A DNA stretch of 64,000 nt from Siphonodentalium dalli (taxonomy: Eukaryota > Mollusca > Scaphopoda > Gadilida > Siphonodentaliidae): the NCBI GenBank assembly GCA_032622095.1, contig CP136061.1, forward strand, positions 7,016,734 to 7,080,733, in the 5' to 3' direction. The translations under genes and the position numbers were made by a program. Shown one piece after another: positions 9,900 to 21,227 of this stretch (the first letter of the stretch is position 1; every line of letters starts with the position of its first letter). The notes under the pieces were generated by a model, which was not told the origin of the DNA, did not search any database, and was given only the letters and a program-made list of their open reading frames with translations.

Positions 9900-10215
9900 A
9901 TACCATAGTATGGTAAACATAGTGTCGTTGCCCGGATTGACCACTCGTCGTTCGTCCGTCTGTCTGTCTGTCTGTCTGTCCGTCTGTCTGTCCGTAGACA
10001 CTTTACGAGTGATGCGATAACTCAAACATTTTTTATCCGATCGAAACCAAATTTTGTATATGGGTTTCTCAGCCCAAAATACAGATCGAGTTCGAATTTG
10101 GGTTACAGAGTTATGGCCCTTTTTCAACTTAGAATTCACGCATTCTGCCATAACTCAAACAGATCGAGTTCGAATATGGGTTTGATCCGATTAATTTTAA
10201 AGGAGTTATGACCCT
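9900..10215 (+). repeat. Dispersed repeat with CTGT microsatellite
   Basis: It begins near CGTTGCCCGGATTGACCACT and includes an imperfect (CTGT)n run at 9957-9995. Then come TTTTATCCGATCGAAACCAA and a duplicated phrase AGATCGAGTTCGAAT (10083 and 10161). This is a repeat rather than a gene. Confidence 0.55.
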
Positions 10216-10219
10216 TTTT

Positions 10220-12440
10220 CGAGAAAAAAAAATTGGAAAAAAAATTCGATTTAAATTTTTTTTTACTTTTAACTTTTATAATAATAATAATAAAAAAAAT
10301 GTCATTTGTTTTCATTTAGATATTGATGATTATGATAAAAGTTGATAAAAAGATTTCCAATGTGGACCTTTAATTTTTTTAAATAATTAAAAAGTTTTTA
10401 AGTTAAACAAATTTGAAAAACTAACAGCATTATAACTCTGCCAAGGGTACCCCGAATCACCAAACCAAATTTGATTAAATCGGTCCAAAATCTTGTGTTA
10501 TGTACTGGTAAATCTGGTTGGAGCAACATTAAATCCAATTCACCAATTGCCTTTGGACTACTTAGCTATTGATAAGGCTATATTATTTTCTGATGTCTCT
10601 TATGCCAATGTGCAAATAATCTGATAAAGAAGGCTATGGTATCTAATTTAACATAAAGATTCAACAATAAACATCACATGATATTAACAGTAGACATCTC
10701 TGCTGCAGAGTTATATCTTCAGATGGTCTGATATCATTATAATTGTTATTGGTTTAATAGAGGTCAGTGTTCAACATAAACAATTCCTGTGATATTTTGA
10801 CAGCTCTGCTATATAATTGATATTAATGGGTCAGTGGTGAGGTTGCTTTATCTGTATACTAGGACACATTATTATTGTAAACTTAAATTGGACTCTCTTA
10901 ACCCAAGTATTCCATGTCCAGGTCACACCTACACATTTAACCCATGGGCTTGCTGGCTGTCGTGGTTTAGCATTACAGATCCTGTACCAGTATACTCTAT
11001 AATTCAACACCAAAACTCTCATTTATCCGATCATATTAAATTTTTATCGCCAAGGGATGGGTTAACATCTGCCGATCGTGATCGGCCTCTCGTTCATTTC
11101 TGCATGGATTGAAGATATGTTTGTAACTGTGATGAATCGAATAACATGCAACAGTACACAGGTATAATTAATTTATGTGGTTGCCTTTTTCGGCAATAAT
11201 AGCTTAGTTGCCCATGTAGATTTTAGCATACGACAATCTTCTAAAGTCTACTGACGTTGATAGAAATGTTATGATGTCAGTGATCAAATTTGAAACGGTT
11301 GCAATGGAAACAAGTACATTGGGTGCACCAACATATTATTTGGAATGGACATGTATAACTAACTTACACTGCGGATAGTATTACGCATTGAAGATTTTAT
11401 GAACGAAATTGAGGAATTCATACACAAAAAGTCAATTGAATTGGCCATTGTGACATTATTTCGGATAATGGTTGTCATGGAAACCACAATTATGTTCATC
11501 TAAGTCATATTTTACCTCCGAAGTGAATGGATTTCTGATATAGGACCTGTTGGTGGAATTAATTCTGAGAAATTATTCGCAAGCCTTATCATTTTCATTC
11601 GAAAATTTTAATTTTGCGATATTTTCGCTATCAGTTGCCATGGCAACACGATATATGTTATGTATTACCAATTCAACCCGAAAACTCTAATATTAATATT
11701 AACCCACTGCAATCGCTCTATATTTACTTTGTATGACTATATTTAATGTTTAATTGTGAGGGCAAAATTAAAATTCACTTGATTTATCTTTAGCATATAG
11801 TGTCCGGGTCGTAATTGCACAAATACCATAAAAAGTGGTATCTAAAAAAGTGATGATCTAAACTTAAGGTTATCAAAAGTAAACAATGACAATAAGAAAT
11901 AAAGTATATCATATACCAAATTAAACATAGTGGTGACGCCCTATTTTTTGGTGCATTTATGAAGGGATTGCATTTATGACTAAGGCATTAGGGTTGGCGG
12001 CATATGAGACCATAAAAATAGACAGAAAAAATGACACTTTTTTCAATTACCTTGACCTTAGTGGTTGACATTGACCCTATAGGCCCAGTTCATTTGATGG
12101 ACCATTGATTGCACTATGAGTTCACATCATTTATTCAAACACAAGTCTAATTGTTTCCAAACCGCGGCATTTTTTCACTTTTCCCCAAATATTTTATGCT
12201 GTTACCATAAAGATATATATTGTACATATCGGCAAAGTTTCATGCTTTAATCCGGTCTGTCACAAATTTGCTAAATTTTGACCCTAAATGACTGACCTAA
12301 TGTTATATTCCAAGTTTCATTTTTCATTTAATTCGGAAACTAAATCAAATTTGGCACCATGAACCACCTCACGAGAACCACAATACTGAACCGACAATGG
12401 CAACATTTGGCACATACCGAGCACTATTTATTCTGGATGC
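10220..12440. other. Non-coding stretch, no recognised feature
   Basis: AT-rich DNA with short simple runs (ATAATAATAATAAT near 10280). Open frames here are short and lack protein-like composition. I see no long repeat shared with the rest of the window. Confidence 0.5.
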
Positions 12441-12442
12441 TT

Positions 12443-12800
12443 AACAAACGTCGCACTACCGACGAATCGAATTCAATTATTTGAATTAGATTCGTCGGTA
12501 GTGCGACGTTTGTTGCAAATAAATGCGAGTAGACGCACTACCGACGAAGAATGCGTGTGGTCAACACGAATTTAATTGCTGATGCGTCTAAGATCCGTGT
12601 TTGAAACAAACGTCGCATTACCGTCGACTCGAATTTAATTCGGAGACATGCAAACGAGCTGCATAATGATATGCTAATGAGGGAATTCCAATTGAAACTG
12701 GAAAACACCAACGAGCATGACGTAATTTGGTGGTATTTGAATTCGAGTCGACGAAAGTGCGACGTTTGTTTCAAATTAAATGCGAGTAGACGCACTAAAT
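12443..12800. mobile_element. Cluster of palindromic modules built on GTGCGACGTTTG
   Basis: Two hairpins lie in tandem. The first (12443-12513) has near-perfect arms starting AACAAACGTCGCACTACCGA. The second (12601-12773) has about 34-bp arms including AAACAAACGTCGCA and GTCGACTCGAAT. Each is followed by the same phrase AAATGCGAGTAGACGCACTA (12519 and 12779), so the whole module has been duplicated. A third relative is at 18511-18620. Confidence 0.6.
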
Positions 12801-12839
12801 AAATATTTATTCCGTTTGGATATACACGCTATACTGTGC

Positions 12840-13205
12840 ATGGACGTGTGCAAATTTAACATCAACGATGGGTTGAAATTGTTCTTGTAATTTGATTTTC
12901 CAGCAATGAATTATTGGGGAATTTGTTGTTTTTAGACCAACATTTGCATATTTTCCTACTTTTGGTCCAACATTTTGACTGAAATGGCCTGTGTCCTGGT
13001 CCCTCATGACCCCCGTGGCCAGCCAAAAAAACTGCTAATTATTTTCCTATGCTTGTGTTCAAAATTATGAACTTAAATGGTCATCAGTTTGAAATTTTCC
13101 AACCTTCGTGGGGGTGTCAGGTTGGAAATTGTCAGCACTTGGAAAGCTTGAGGCCAGTCTAATGCTATATAGGTTTTTGCGGTTTTCATGTTCAAAGTTT
13201 TCTCC
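12840..13205 (+). repeat. GGTTGGAAATT-type dispersed repeat
   Basis: It holds GGTCCAACATTTTGACTGAAATGGCC, a GTCCTGGTCCCTC phrase and then ATGGTCATCAGTTTGAAATTTTCCAACC with an inverted partner GGTTGGAAATT. Reverse copies are found three times at 57640-58200, and fragments at 21920, 46000 and 56030. Confidence 0.6.
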
Positions 13206-13219
13206 CGCTGTGCCAAAGT

Positions 13220-13674
13220 CACAGTGGATCAACGGACACGAACCAAAACCGGAAGTCGTAGATTTTGAGGTGGAGAAATATCAGTCGACAAATATTTGTT
13301 GACATTTTTTGACGTTTTTTTGGGAAAATAAACGCTTGGATAGCATATCTGACCAACTGAAGGTGAGTGAATATTTCTTCGCTAATGTTCGGACATCGAC
13401 GATCAATTTAAGTCAGTTGTCATTGTTCGATCGCGGAAAAAAATGTCATTTAATCATCGCCGCGAGACGATTTCTTCCCCAAAATATCCCAGAAAATCAT
13501 ACTTTTCACATTCATCGCAGACAGCTGTCGCAACAACCTATATACCAATCGAAAGGCCTGTTCCCCCCCCCCCCCCACAAATGCATATTTTGAGTATTTT
13601 CACGGACTGTCTCAAAATTCCAAAGTTCATCTTTTGATGCAGGTACCCACCTCGAAAATACTGTCCGGTTTGTC
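13220..13674 (+). repeat. 455-bp inverted repeat, left copy
   Basis: This segment and 17440-17898 are inverted copies with only scattered differences. In the + sense it starts CACAGTGGATCAACGGACAC, has an ETS-type box ACCGGAAGT at 13248-13256 and a consensus splice donor GAAG|GTGAGT with GT at 13363. In the - sense it keeps an open frame reading NRTVFSRWVPASKDELWNFE, then ending RPFDWYIGCCDSCLR. Both copies also preserve QWINGHEPKPEVVDFEVEKY in the + sense. No known domain is recognised. It may be a transposon's long terminal inverted repeats, or a duplicated promoter plus first exon. Confidence 0.7.
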
Positions 13675-13862
13675 CCGAAAAAATTAATCATTAGTTGTAA
13701 AAAATCTGTCCGCTTAGTCGTGATTTTGCTGAAGTCATCTTCAATTTCTGGTCTAAAAAGCAATTTTGCCGCAGATGATGGGCGTTTCATTTGACTTTTG
13801 CGTGGCCACAATGGTTCTGGGTGTTCATAATGTTGTATATGTCTCCCGGTACAACATAACAT
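13512..13862 (-). CDS. Unrecognised open frame across the inverted repeat
   Basis: A 116-codon frame with balanced composition. The N-terminal half (KSQMKRPSSAAKLLFRPEIE, then a KITTKRTDFLQ stretch) is unique to this copy. The C-terminal half (from about NRTVFSRW) lies in the 455-bp inverted repeat. Its counterpart in the other copy stays open despite an indel in the poly-G run that preserves frame. I do not know the family. It could be an exon, a decayed transposon gene, or chance; a possible splice donor GAG|GTGGGT falls in the middle. Confidence 0.2.
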   Translation of the reverse strand: MLCCTGRHIQHYEHPEPLWPRKSQMKRPSSAAKLLFRPEIEDDFSKITTKRTDFLQLMINFFGTNRTVFSRWVPASKDELWNFETVRENTQNMHLWGGGGNRPFDWYIGCCDSCLR

Positions 13863-14446
13863 CCAGGCAGTGACTTATATATATAACTGAACTGTAACCT
13901 GTACTGAAATCCAACTACGAAGTACATATTTGGTAAACATATAACTTTTGATGTATGTCATATTGTTAACTCTGACTTGTCATCACTCTCGGAAGGCCGA
14001 CATAAAAGAAATGATTTACATCCAACTTTTTTCAGAAAAATGCAGCGGTGTGCCGATTTTTACCCTTTATATTTGAATAAACACTCGCAACGAGTTGTGG
14101 GGTTATACAGGAAGCAGCTTGTTCGTCCTTTCGTGGATGCAATTTTCCGAGTTTTTATTCCTAAGTTTTGCGGTCATTTGTTTTTTTATGCTTGGCATAT
14201 ATATATATTTAGTACCATGGGAACATGCGAACCTATGATTATGAAATATGTCAGACTTGTTTGTGTGGAGTTATATAATTATGACATTTTTCGACTTAGA
14301 AAATTATTGTTTTCAATATTCAGCAATGGTTAAAACAATAATGAGGAGGGGACTAAAACATACTGTCGGAGGGGTGTACAGCTATATCTGTTACCAATAT
14401 TAGCTTAAGTTCAATTCCACTAAGCGATATTATTTTATAATTCCAG

Positions 14447-14565
14447 GTGCTACTGACGAGAGGATCGCATGCCTGCCTTCATATGTAACCACTGAGAGGC
14501 AAAGGCTGGCGGCTTCGCTGAGGCAATCGACGATGGGATTTTACAACACCAGAATGAATGTTTGA
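14447..14565 (+). CDS. Candidate terminal coding exon of an unknown host gene
   Basis: A pyrimidine-rich acceptor (TATTTTATAATTCCAG) precedes a 39-codon open frame entered in phase with two exon bases. It reads ATDERIACLPSYVTTERQRL followed by AASLRQSTMGFYNTRMNV and a TGA at 14563-14565. AATAAA follows at 14567 and again near 14582. The combination of acceptor, protein-like composition, stop and polyadenylation signals is what a last exon looks like. No upstream exon is established: the consensus donor at 13363 is in the right orientation, but the sequence before it is not clearly coding. The protein is not recognised, so this is a suggestion only. Confidence 0.3.
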
Positions 14566-15037
14566 AAATAAAATTATTGAAAATAAAAAATATAAAAATT
14601 ATTTATAATAAAATACTATACAATACTATACTATACAAAATATTGGTACTCTCGGTTGATATAGAGAATAGAAACATCATCAGGAAACTCCAGTGTTCTT
14701 TCGAGTTGTTGTATTCTTAATCCCACTTTGGCTGTCCATTAATGTAGAAGTGTTGTGTTTCCTACATGTATATAGCGGGTAAAATTCCAATCTATAGCGT
14801 ACAACTGAATGTGGGACCAGATGCAAGTTACTTTTGTAAATATATAGGCACGTGATTTTTGTCCTGTTCTATTCAAATCGCGCCATAATTAATTGTTTCC
14901 ACATTGATTCACACACTGGACAATTTGGTTGGGAAGTTTTTAACGCAATTGGTCGCGTATATATATTCAAATTTAAACGGACAGAAGACATGCAGGCAGA
15001 TCCTACTCGTTCATATATATAGACAAAACATTAACTG

Positions 15038-16785
15038 TATGGGAGGTCAAATTCACATTTAATAATGAATTGCGCTTCAGCGCAAATACCACATATTAGA
15101 CCCCGAAGCCACGACAAATAGTTTTCGTGGCTGGCTCAACCGATTTTCGTGGCTGGTTAGCTATAGCTAAGCCGGCTCAGTCACGACGTTCGTGGCTGAC
15201 GAAATATGGCGGCTCAGCCGGCTGAGATGTTATCATTCAGCGTATTTTCGTTTCCGAAATGTTCCTAATCCCCTGTTACCGGTTATAGACGCCGTTTTTG
15301 TTTAGCGTTTGTGGTGAACCCGTATAATTCCAGACCACACGTAATCTTTTGATGTTGGGCTTTTCCATTATGGCGAAAATTCACGAAGGACTGGCATGGA
15401 TATACTATGTAGTTTCCCATCTAATCGGTATAAGTAGTTACATTGGGACTTCTGTCGACTTCAGACTGCTATCATCACTGCCATCTTGCGATATATGCAT
15501 GCATCATTGGAATGATGAACCCGATAGTAATGATATATAATATTTCAAACTATTTTCTATTCTTATGTGTATATATTGACAAATGCCAGTGATGTCTGAG
15601 ACTGGGTGTTGTCGATATAAACAATTTATATTTTAACCCCTTCAATACCGAATGGATGCGCCCATTCAGTTATATGAAAGCATGCATTTGGGATAGTCTA
15701 TAGGGGGCAGGACCTGGTGTTCTGATAATATAACAGCCATGCCTGTCCATGCGAGTATGCCAATATTAGGCAATGCGGTTTAGTTCTTTGTGATTCACAG
15801 TACAGTTGTGCTTGACATATAAGCCCATGCACACGGCTCAGCCATTTTACAATTTCGGCGGCGGAGATTTTTAAATGTGGCTGGCGTTAGAAATAATATG
15901 GCTGACGGCGGCTTGTGGCCAATATGGCTGGCGGCGGCGGCGTGCGATGGCGGCTTCGGGCTCTACCACATATCACGCTGAAGCACACATATGGAATTTG
16001 CGCATAATTGAAATGAATTGCGCCTAAGTGCAATTAATTGCGATTAAGCGCTATGAGTTGGTTGAGAGTAAGTGCAACTATCCATATAACCTAACTATTA
16101 GCATGACCGGGTGTATCTGCATTTGGCTAATTTAAACTAAAGGTCCTCAATCCGATCAGAAAGACCCATATTATAAAGATACAACAACAACAACAACAAT
16201 ATTTCTTCAAATAAGCTTTAGTTATCAGAATCGATTAACTGCAAAAAATAATGCTGACCACTGTCAGCTATGGTATCAAATTCCCCAAAAACGTGTGATT
16301 TATAAACGTTTTGTTCAACAAAATAATTACTAAAGTATCACGAAATTTTACCGTATTACCACTTGTTTTAGAGTTATCCATCTTCATCCGCAATTTTGAC
16401 CGAAACCACCCTTTTGACGGCGTGTTTCTGGGCAGCAATCAATTGAAATAACACATTTCAATAATCGATATCTGATCACACTTGAGCTTTGATGGGTTGG
16501 TTCCTCGACTCGACTCGACTCGACTAAAACAGAAGGTAATACTGTCGCGAGTCACCCATTTTGATAAAGAATTTAGGCTAGTTCACAATCCCAACTATCC
16601 AAAGCAATGAAAACAAGGAGGTGATATGTCAATATGAGTTCAGGTTTAGTTATAGATACACCTATTTATTCACCAGGGTACATAGTTACATATAACCATG
16701 AATTGCGCTTAATCGCAAATAATTATGCTTAAGTGCTATTGCTTAACTGCAATTAATTATGAAATGTGAATTTGGCCTCTCATAG
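15038..16785. mobile_element. 1.75-kb non-autonomous TIR element
   Basis: The left end GTATGGGAGGTCAAATTCAC (then ATTTAATAATGAATTGC) is the inverted complement, with a few changes, of the right end that finishes ATGTGAATTTGGCCTCTCAT at 16783. Inside are repeated AATTGCGCTTAAGCGCAA-type palindromes (15065, 16020, 16690). A GC-rich core of CCGAAGCC / GGCTTCGG and GGCTGGCGGCGG phrases is itself partly inverted (15100-15240 against 15830-15960). No transposase is visible. Confidence 0.5.
16181..16199. repeat. CAA microsatellite
   Basis: Six uninterrupted ACA/CAA units. A separate 5-bp run (CGACT, about four units) sits at 16505-16525. Confidence 0.85.
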
Positions 16786-17439
16786 AATGGAAATAAACAT
16801 CTGCATATTTGATGGCTATGTTATAATATGTAATATTAGCGAAAATTCTCCGAAATATGGGTGGGTGCCTGTAGTTTAAAACATAAAAATAAAGGGGTGT
16901 ATATATATATACCCGAACAATGTAGTGAAAACTTTATACAATCGTAATCAAAACTCGGGTGGTGAGTCCCGAAAGTGGCCATAACGAAAAAGAACAGCCA
17001 TGGGTCCCGATTTGTTTTTTTCTTAAATTAATCGAATTTTAATTTTTTTTTAAGTATCAAATTTCACGCTATATACTGGCTGAAATATCAAACTATTGGA
17101 AAGCACATCTACACCTCCCACCATCAAAATAATCCTGTTGCTACGGCCTTGGTCGTGGAGGGCATTGTAATATTCTTTTTCTAACAATATTTCCATAAAT
17201 AATTCTTTGGTTAATGACCTTACACGATCTGAACGAATGTTATGAGAACAAATTGCAAACTGTACTCGGTAACTAAACTTGATCTCAGTATAATATAGTT
17301 GCAACAGAATAGCAGTTGGCCAAAAACGTGCCACTGTTAACGAAAGGCAGCCAACCAACTAATCCATTTCGACTCTTGATTGAACAACAAAAACTGTCCG
17401 CCGGGTCTGGTGGATTGCAACTAAATTCCGGGGTGTACA

Positions 17440-17898
17440 GGACTAACCGGACAGTATTTTCGAGGTGGGTACCTGCATCAAAGGATGAAATTTGGAATTT
17501 TGAGACAGTCCGTGAAAATATTAAAAATCTGCATTTGTGGGGGGAAAACAGGCCCTTCGATTGGTATATTGGTTGTTGCGACAGCTGTCTGCGATGAATG
17601 TGAAAAGTATGATGTTCTGGGATATTTTGGGGAAGAAATCGTCTCGCGGCCAGTCGCGACGATGATTAAATGACATTTTTTCCGCGATCGAACAATGACA
17701 ACTGACTTAAATTGATCGTCGGTGTCCGAACATTAGCGAAGAAATATTCACTCACCTTCAGTTGGTCAGATATGCTATCCAAGCGTTTATTTTCCCAAAA
17801 AACCGTCAAAAAATGTCAACAAATATTTGTCGACTGATATTTCTCCACCTCGAAATCTACGACTTCCGGTTTTGGTTCGTGTCCGTTGATCCACTGTG
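17440..17898 (-). repeat. 455-bp inverted repeat, right copy
   Basis: Inverted partner of 13220-13674. On the + strand it keeps the frame NRTVFSRWVPASKDEIWNFE (open from 17316 to 17597, with a different upstream half beginning MAKNVPLLTKGSQPTNPFRL). On the - strand it keeps QWINGHEPKPEVVDFEVEKY, the ACCGGAAGT box and the GAAG|GTGAGT donor. The two copies enclose 3.77 kb. I see no target-site duplication at the outer ends. Confidence 0.7.
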
Positions 17899-18510
17899 AA
17901 ACTATATATGATCGGATTTTCAGGTTCAGATCTCTGATTTTTCTTCTACTGGCAGAACCATGGTCCGCCCAGTGCATGACCACACGTCTACTGATCCATT
18001 CAGAATAGGCTATTATCCAGGCATGTGAAGGAACAGCCAAGGGGGTGCAAATTGAATTACACAAATTTATTAGCCCCCCCCCCCCCCCCAACCGAGACCA
18101 TATAGCCGTACGTCCCTGCCCGTCATGGTTATTTTACCACGTGGTTTTAGATAGGCATACTGACGCAATCTATAGTGATATAGCGCGTTGATCTTGCTAT
18201 TAAATTGTTAAAACGGTACAACGTTTTCGTATAAAAATAAACTGGACCTGATTTCATTCAGACAAGTTCAAAGCAAAATACCGCCTAAAGAATCATGTCC
18301 GACCTAAAATATGTATCAAATACCTACGAAATAGCGATATAAAACCAATAATTTCCACTCCTCAGAATAGTAACATTAATTTCGTCGCTTGGAAGTCAAA
18401 AGCCACATTTTCTCACTAAATTTTACGTTTTAGAATTGATATAAAACTTCCTATTTTAGCCGTTTTGACGAAAACCCTTATGAACGCTTTATGCCATTTT
18501 AAGAAATCAG

Positions 18511-18620
18511 TTAGATTCGTCTTGAATTAAATGCGACGTTTGTTTCAACAGACGAATTATGAATTAAACTCGAGTCTAATTCTAATTGAATTAGATTCGT
18601 CGGTAGTGCGACGTTTGTTC
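18511..18620. mobile_element. GTGCGACGTTTG palindromic module, third locus
   Basis: ATGCGACGTTTGTTTCAACA on the left and GATTCGTCGGTAGTGCGACG on the right repeat phrases of the 12443-12800 cluster, around an A/T-rich partial palindrome with ACTCGAGT. Confidence 0.55.
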
Positions 18621-18624
18621 CAAG

Positions 18625-20040
18625 GGTTAGAAGTGTGTGACTATCTCCAATGTTTGTCCATTTCAAAGGAGATACGGCGACAAGCGATTGCCCCAAAAAT
18701 ACAATTTTTGAGGGCCCACAACTCTTGTATTTCTACTCAGATTTAAAAAATCTGTCATAGTATATGATCAGCTTTACGCAAAGCGCCGACACAAGTGTTG
18801 ATGCCCGTGGCCAGGTCATATCGAGGTGTGCATGTGGTGCAAATTTGGATGCCCTGCTCTTCGTAATTTCCGAGATGGTAAAATGACATTTTTTCAGATA
18901 AAGGCAGATAACTCCAGGAGGAACGAGGACAATATTCGTTATATGACGATTAGTTAGAACTCGTTAGCCCCAATAAACGTACAAACCTTATGGTCTCATT
19001 CGTCATCTCCGGTTTAAGCCTCCGAGTTTAAACCTAAATAGGTGGTCAAGCCTAACTGGGTCTAAGGGGGCGTTTTTGTCGTTCAATTGCAACTAATTGA
19101 CAACTCGATTTGGTGATATGAGCATGCATTCAAACTCCCCTCTTACCAATCGGACTAAAATACAGGCCGATATTATTGACACGTCATACATTATCACGAA
19201 CGCGTGCACGCTCAATGGATTTATTCATTGAGAAACACGTATCGCTCATGGAGAATTAATCCGATCTCCATAGGGTTCAATGTTAAATTTGCAACTTTAG
19301 CCAGCAAGAACCCACTAATCACATCTAAATTTTCAAATATATATATATATATATATATGTCCGAGGATCACACTTAGTTAGCAGTTGTCATAATATTACA
19401 AAGCGCACTGATCACCATGCACCAAATAGCCCCATCTATCTTTTTCGATAAAAAAACAAAACGCTCTTTAAATTATTTTGATCATTTTAGGCCGACCCTC
19501 CAGAATGGAAACATGTAAATCCTGAAAATACACGTTTTTTTTTTAGTAAGCAAAAAATGTGATATTACATAAGGAATCCGACTATTTGTCAAACGCGTCA
19601 ATAAATATCATTTTCGGGGTGGGGTAAGTTTTTCATCCGTATTCGCACTATGTACGACATCGGGCCACAATAATACAGCCATCCAATAGCCAATATGCCA
19701 CGGATGACAACATTCGATAAGTTTTCGATAAACAGAGTTCAAACAGGCACATTTACCTGAATCAGCAGAAAAAATACATTCCCAATTAACGAAATACGTT
19801 ACAGCTCAAACGTCCAACGATTATCTGACAACTTTTGACTATTTTCAATACCACTCACATAACTGTCTTCCAAATCAAAGGAGGAAATAGATAAAACTGA
19901 ATATAGCTTAAGAAGCTAAGATGGATGAACATCACATAAACTAAACCGAAAAATGCATAAAAATAAGGTTGGGTCGCATGGGGAAAATGTGAACAAATAA
20001 TATTTTGCCCCCTATATTGACCCATCAACAACCTGAAATT
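18625..20040. other. Non-coding stretch
   Basis: No gene or long repeat is recognised. There is a short (AT)n run at 19336-19358. Text such as AAAGGCAGATAACTCCAGGA resembles generic invertebrate dispersed repeats, but no second copy is seen in this window. Confidence 0.45.
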
Positions 20041-20049
20041 AGAAAAGTT

Positions 20050-21040
20050 GGGCTACATAAATATGGTGGTCACTGAAATTACCTTTTCTGGTGACACCTC
20101 GGGTAATGAGAGCCCATACTATTATGAAATTCGTCATAGATGTTAAAAACATGGCCGCCAGCGGCCATCTTGGATTGTACCATTCGTTTGATGATTGTGA
20201 AGTGTGTCATGGATGTTGACATTGACATGTAGATGGGATCATATCATTTTGGGTCATTTGGCAAAAAACATGGCCGCCGGCTGCCATCTTGGATTGTAAT
20301 CTACTTGACTAAATCCCTTGGCACGGGCTATACATATGTACCTCAGGTCGGATCATTATAGAATTTGTCATGGCTGCTGACATTTACATGTAGATGGGAA
20401 CGTGTCATTTTGGAGTCTTTCGGGCAAAACACATGGCCGTTAGTGGCCATTTTGGATTTCACAATTCAATTCATTAGCATAGGCTAGAGGTCATACCGTT
20501 CATCTGATGATCATGTAATTTGTCATGGCTGTTGACATGTATATGTGAACGAGTCATTTTGGAGTCATTCGGCAAAAAAAAAACATGGCTGCCAGCAGCC
20601 ATCTTGGATTTTACTCTTTGCATGACAAAATAATTTTGGGGTCCAACAGACGACATCCCTTGTCCGATCGTCACTAAACTTATGAATCTTCGGAATGACA
20701 ACTAGATGGGTGTCATCTAATTTTTCTGAATTTCTTTAAAAAAACATGGCAACCGGCCGCCATCTTGGATTTACGTTTTGCATGACTAAATCCTTCAGTA
20801 TACACCTACAGACCACAACCCTCATCTGATTGTCAGCAAACTTCATATTGATATTCGGGGAGACCACTGGATGGGAGCTATGGTTTTTTTTCAATGGAAA
20901 ACATGACCGCTTGCGGCAATCTCAGGTTTTACTTTATATATATCTCTTGACATCTAGTATTACTCAGATATTTCAACTTTCAACATTCCTAATCACTCCA
21001 TTGACTGCAATATTTGAAATTATCTCCTCTCCAAGTTGAG
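20050..21040 (+). repeat. Array of ~115-165-bp units with a GCCATCTTGG core
   Basis: About six diverged units follow one another. Each has AAACATGGCCGCCAGCGGCC-like palindromic sequence, then ATCTTGGATTTTAC, then a CATGACTAAATCC-type phrase, then a phrase like CATCTGATGATCATNNAATTTGTCATGG (cores near 20155, 20272, 20437, 20588, 20745 and 20901). Related units are in the duplicated block (36245, 37020-37380, 39530, 40340-40510) and reversed at 9130-9335. The core GCCATCTTGG matches the consensus of the zinc-finger regulator YY1. Confidence 0.75.
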
Positions 21041-21113
21041 CTACAGTGTCATTGACACTTTTATTTGGTGTAGTTATCCCGCCTTTTCGACTTCTTAAAT
21101 ACACCTGTGTGCT

Positions 21114-21227
21114 CTTAGTATGAACGATGTAAACAACATGGTAACCATGATGAAAATGAGTTTATGGCTCAAGCCATAAACTCAATTCCAATATAATTAT
21201 CTTGCTGTTTACACTGTTCATACTAAG
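21114..21227. mobile_element. 114-bp foldback element
   Basis: The ends CTTAGTATGAAC and GTTCATACTAAG are inverted repeats, extending to GTAAACA / TGTTTAC. Inside is a perfect hairpin GAGTTTATGGCT-CA-AGCCATAAACTC (21158-21183) and the palindrome CATGGTAACCATG (21137). Confidence 0.75.

Noticed and set aside
13220-17898. hAT transposon with CAGTG...CACTG tips
   Set aside because: The outer tips do look like CAGTGG...CCACTG, but the 8 bases outside each tip differ, so no target-site duplication supports it, and no transposase is seen between them.
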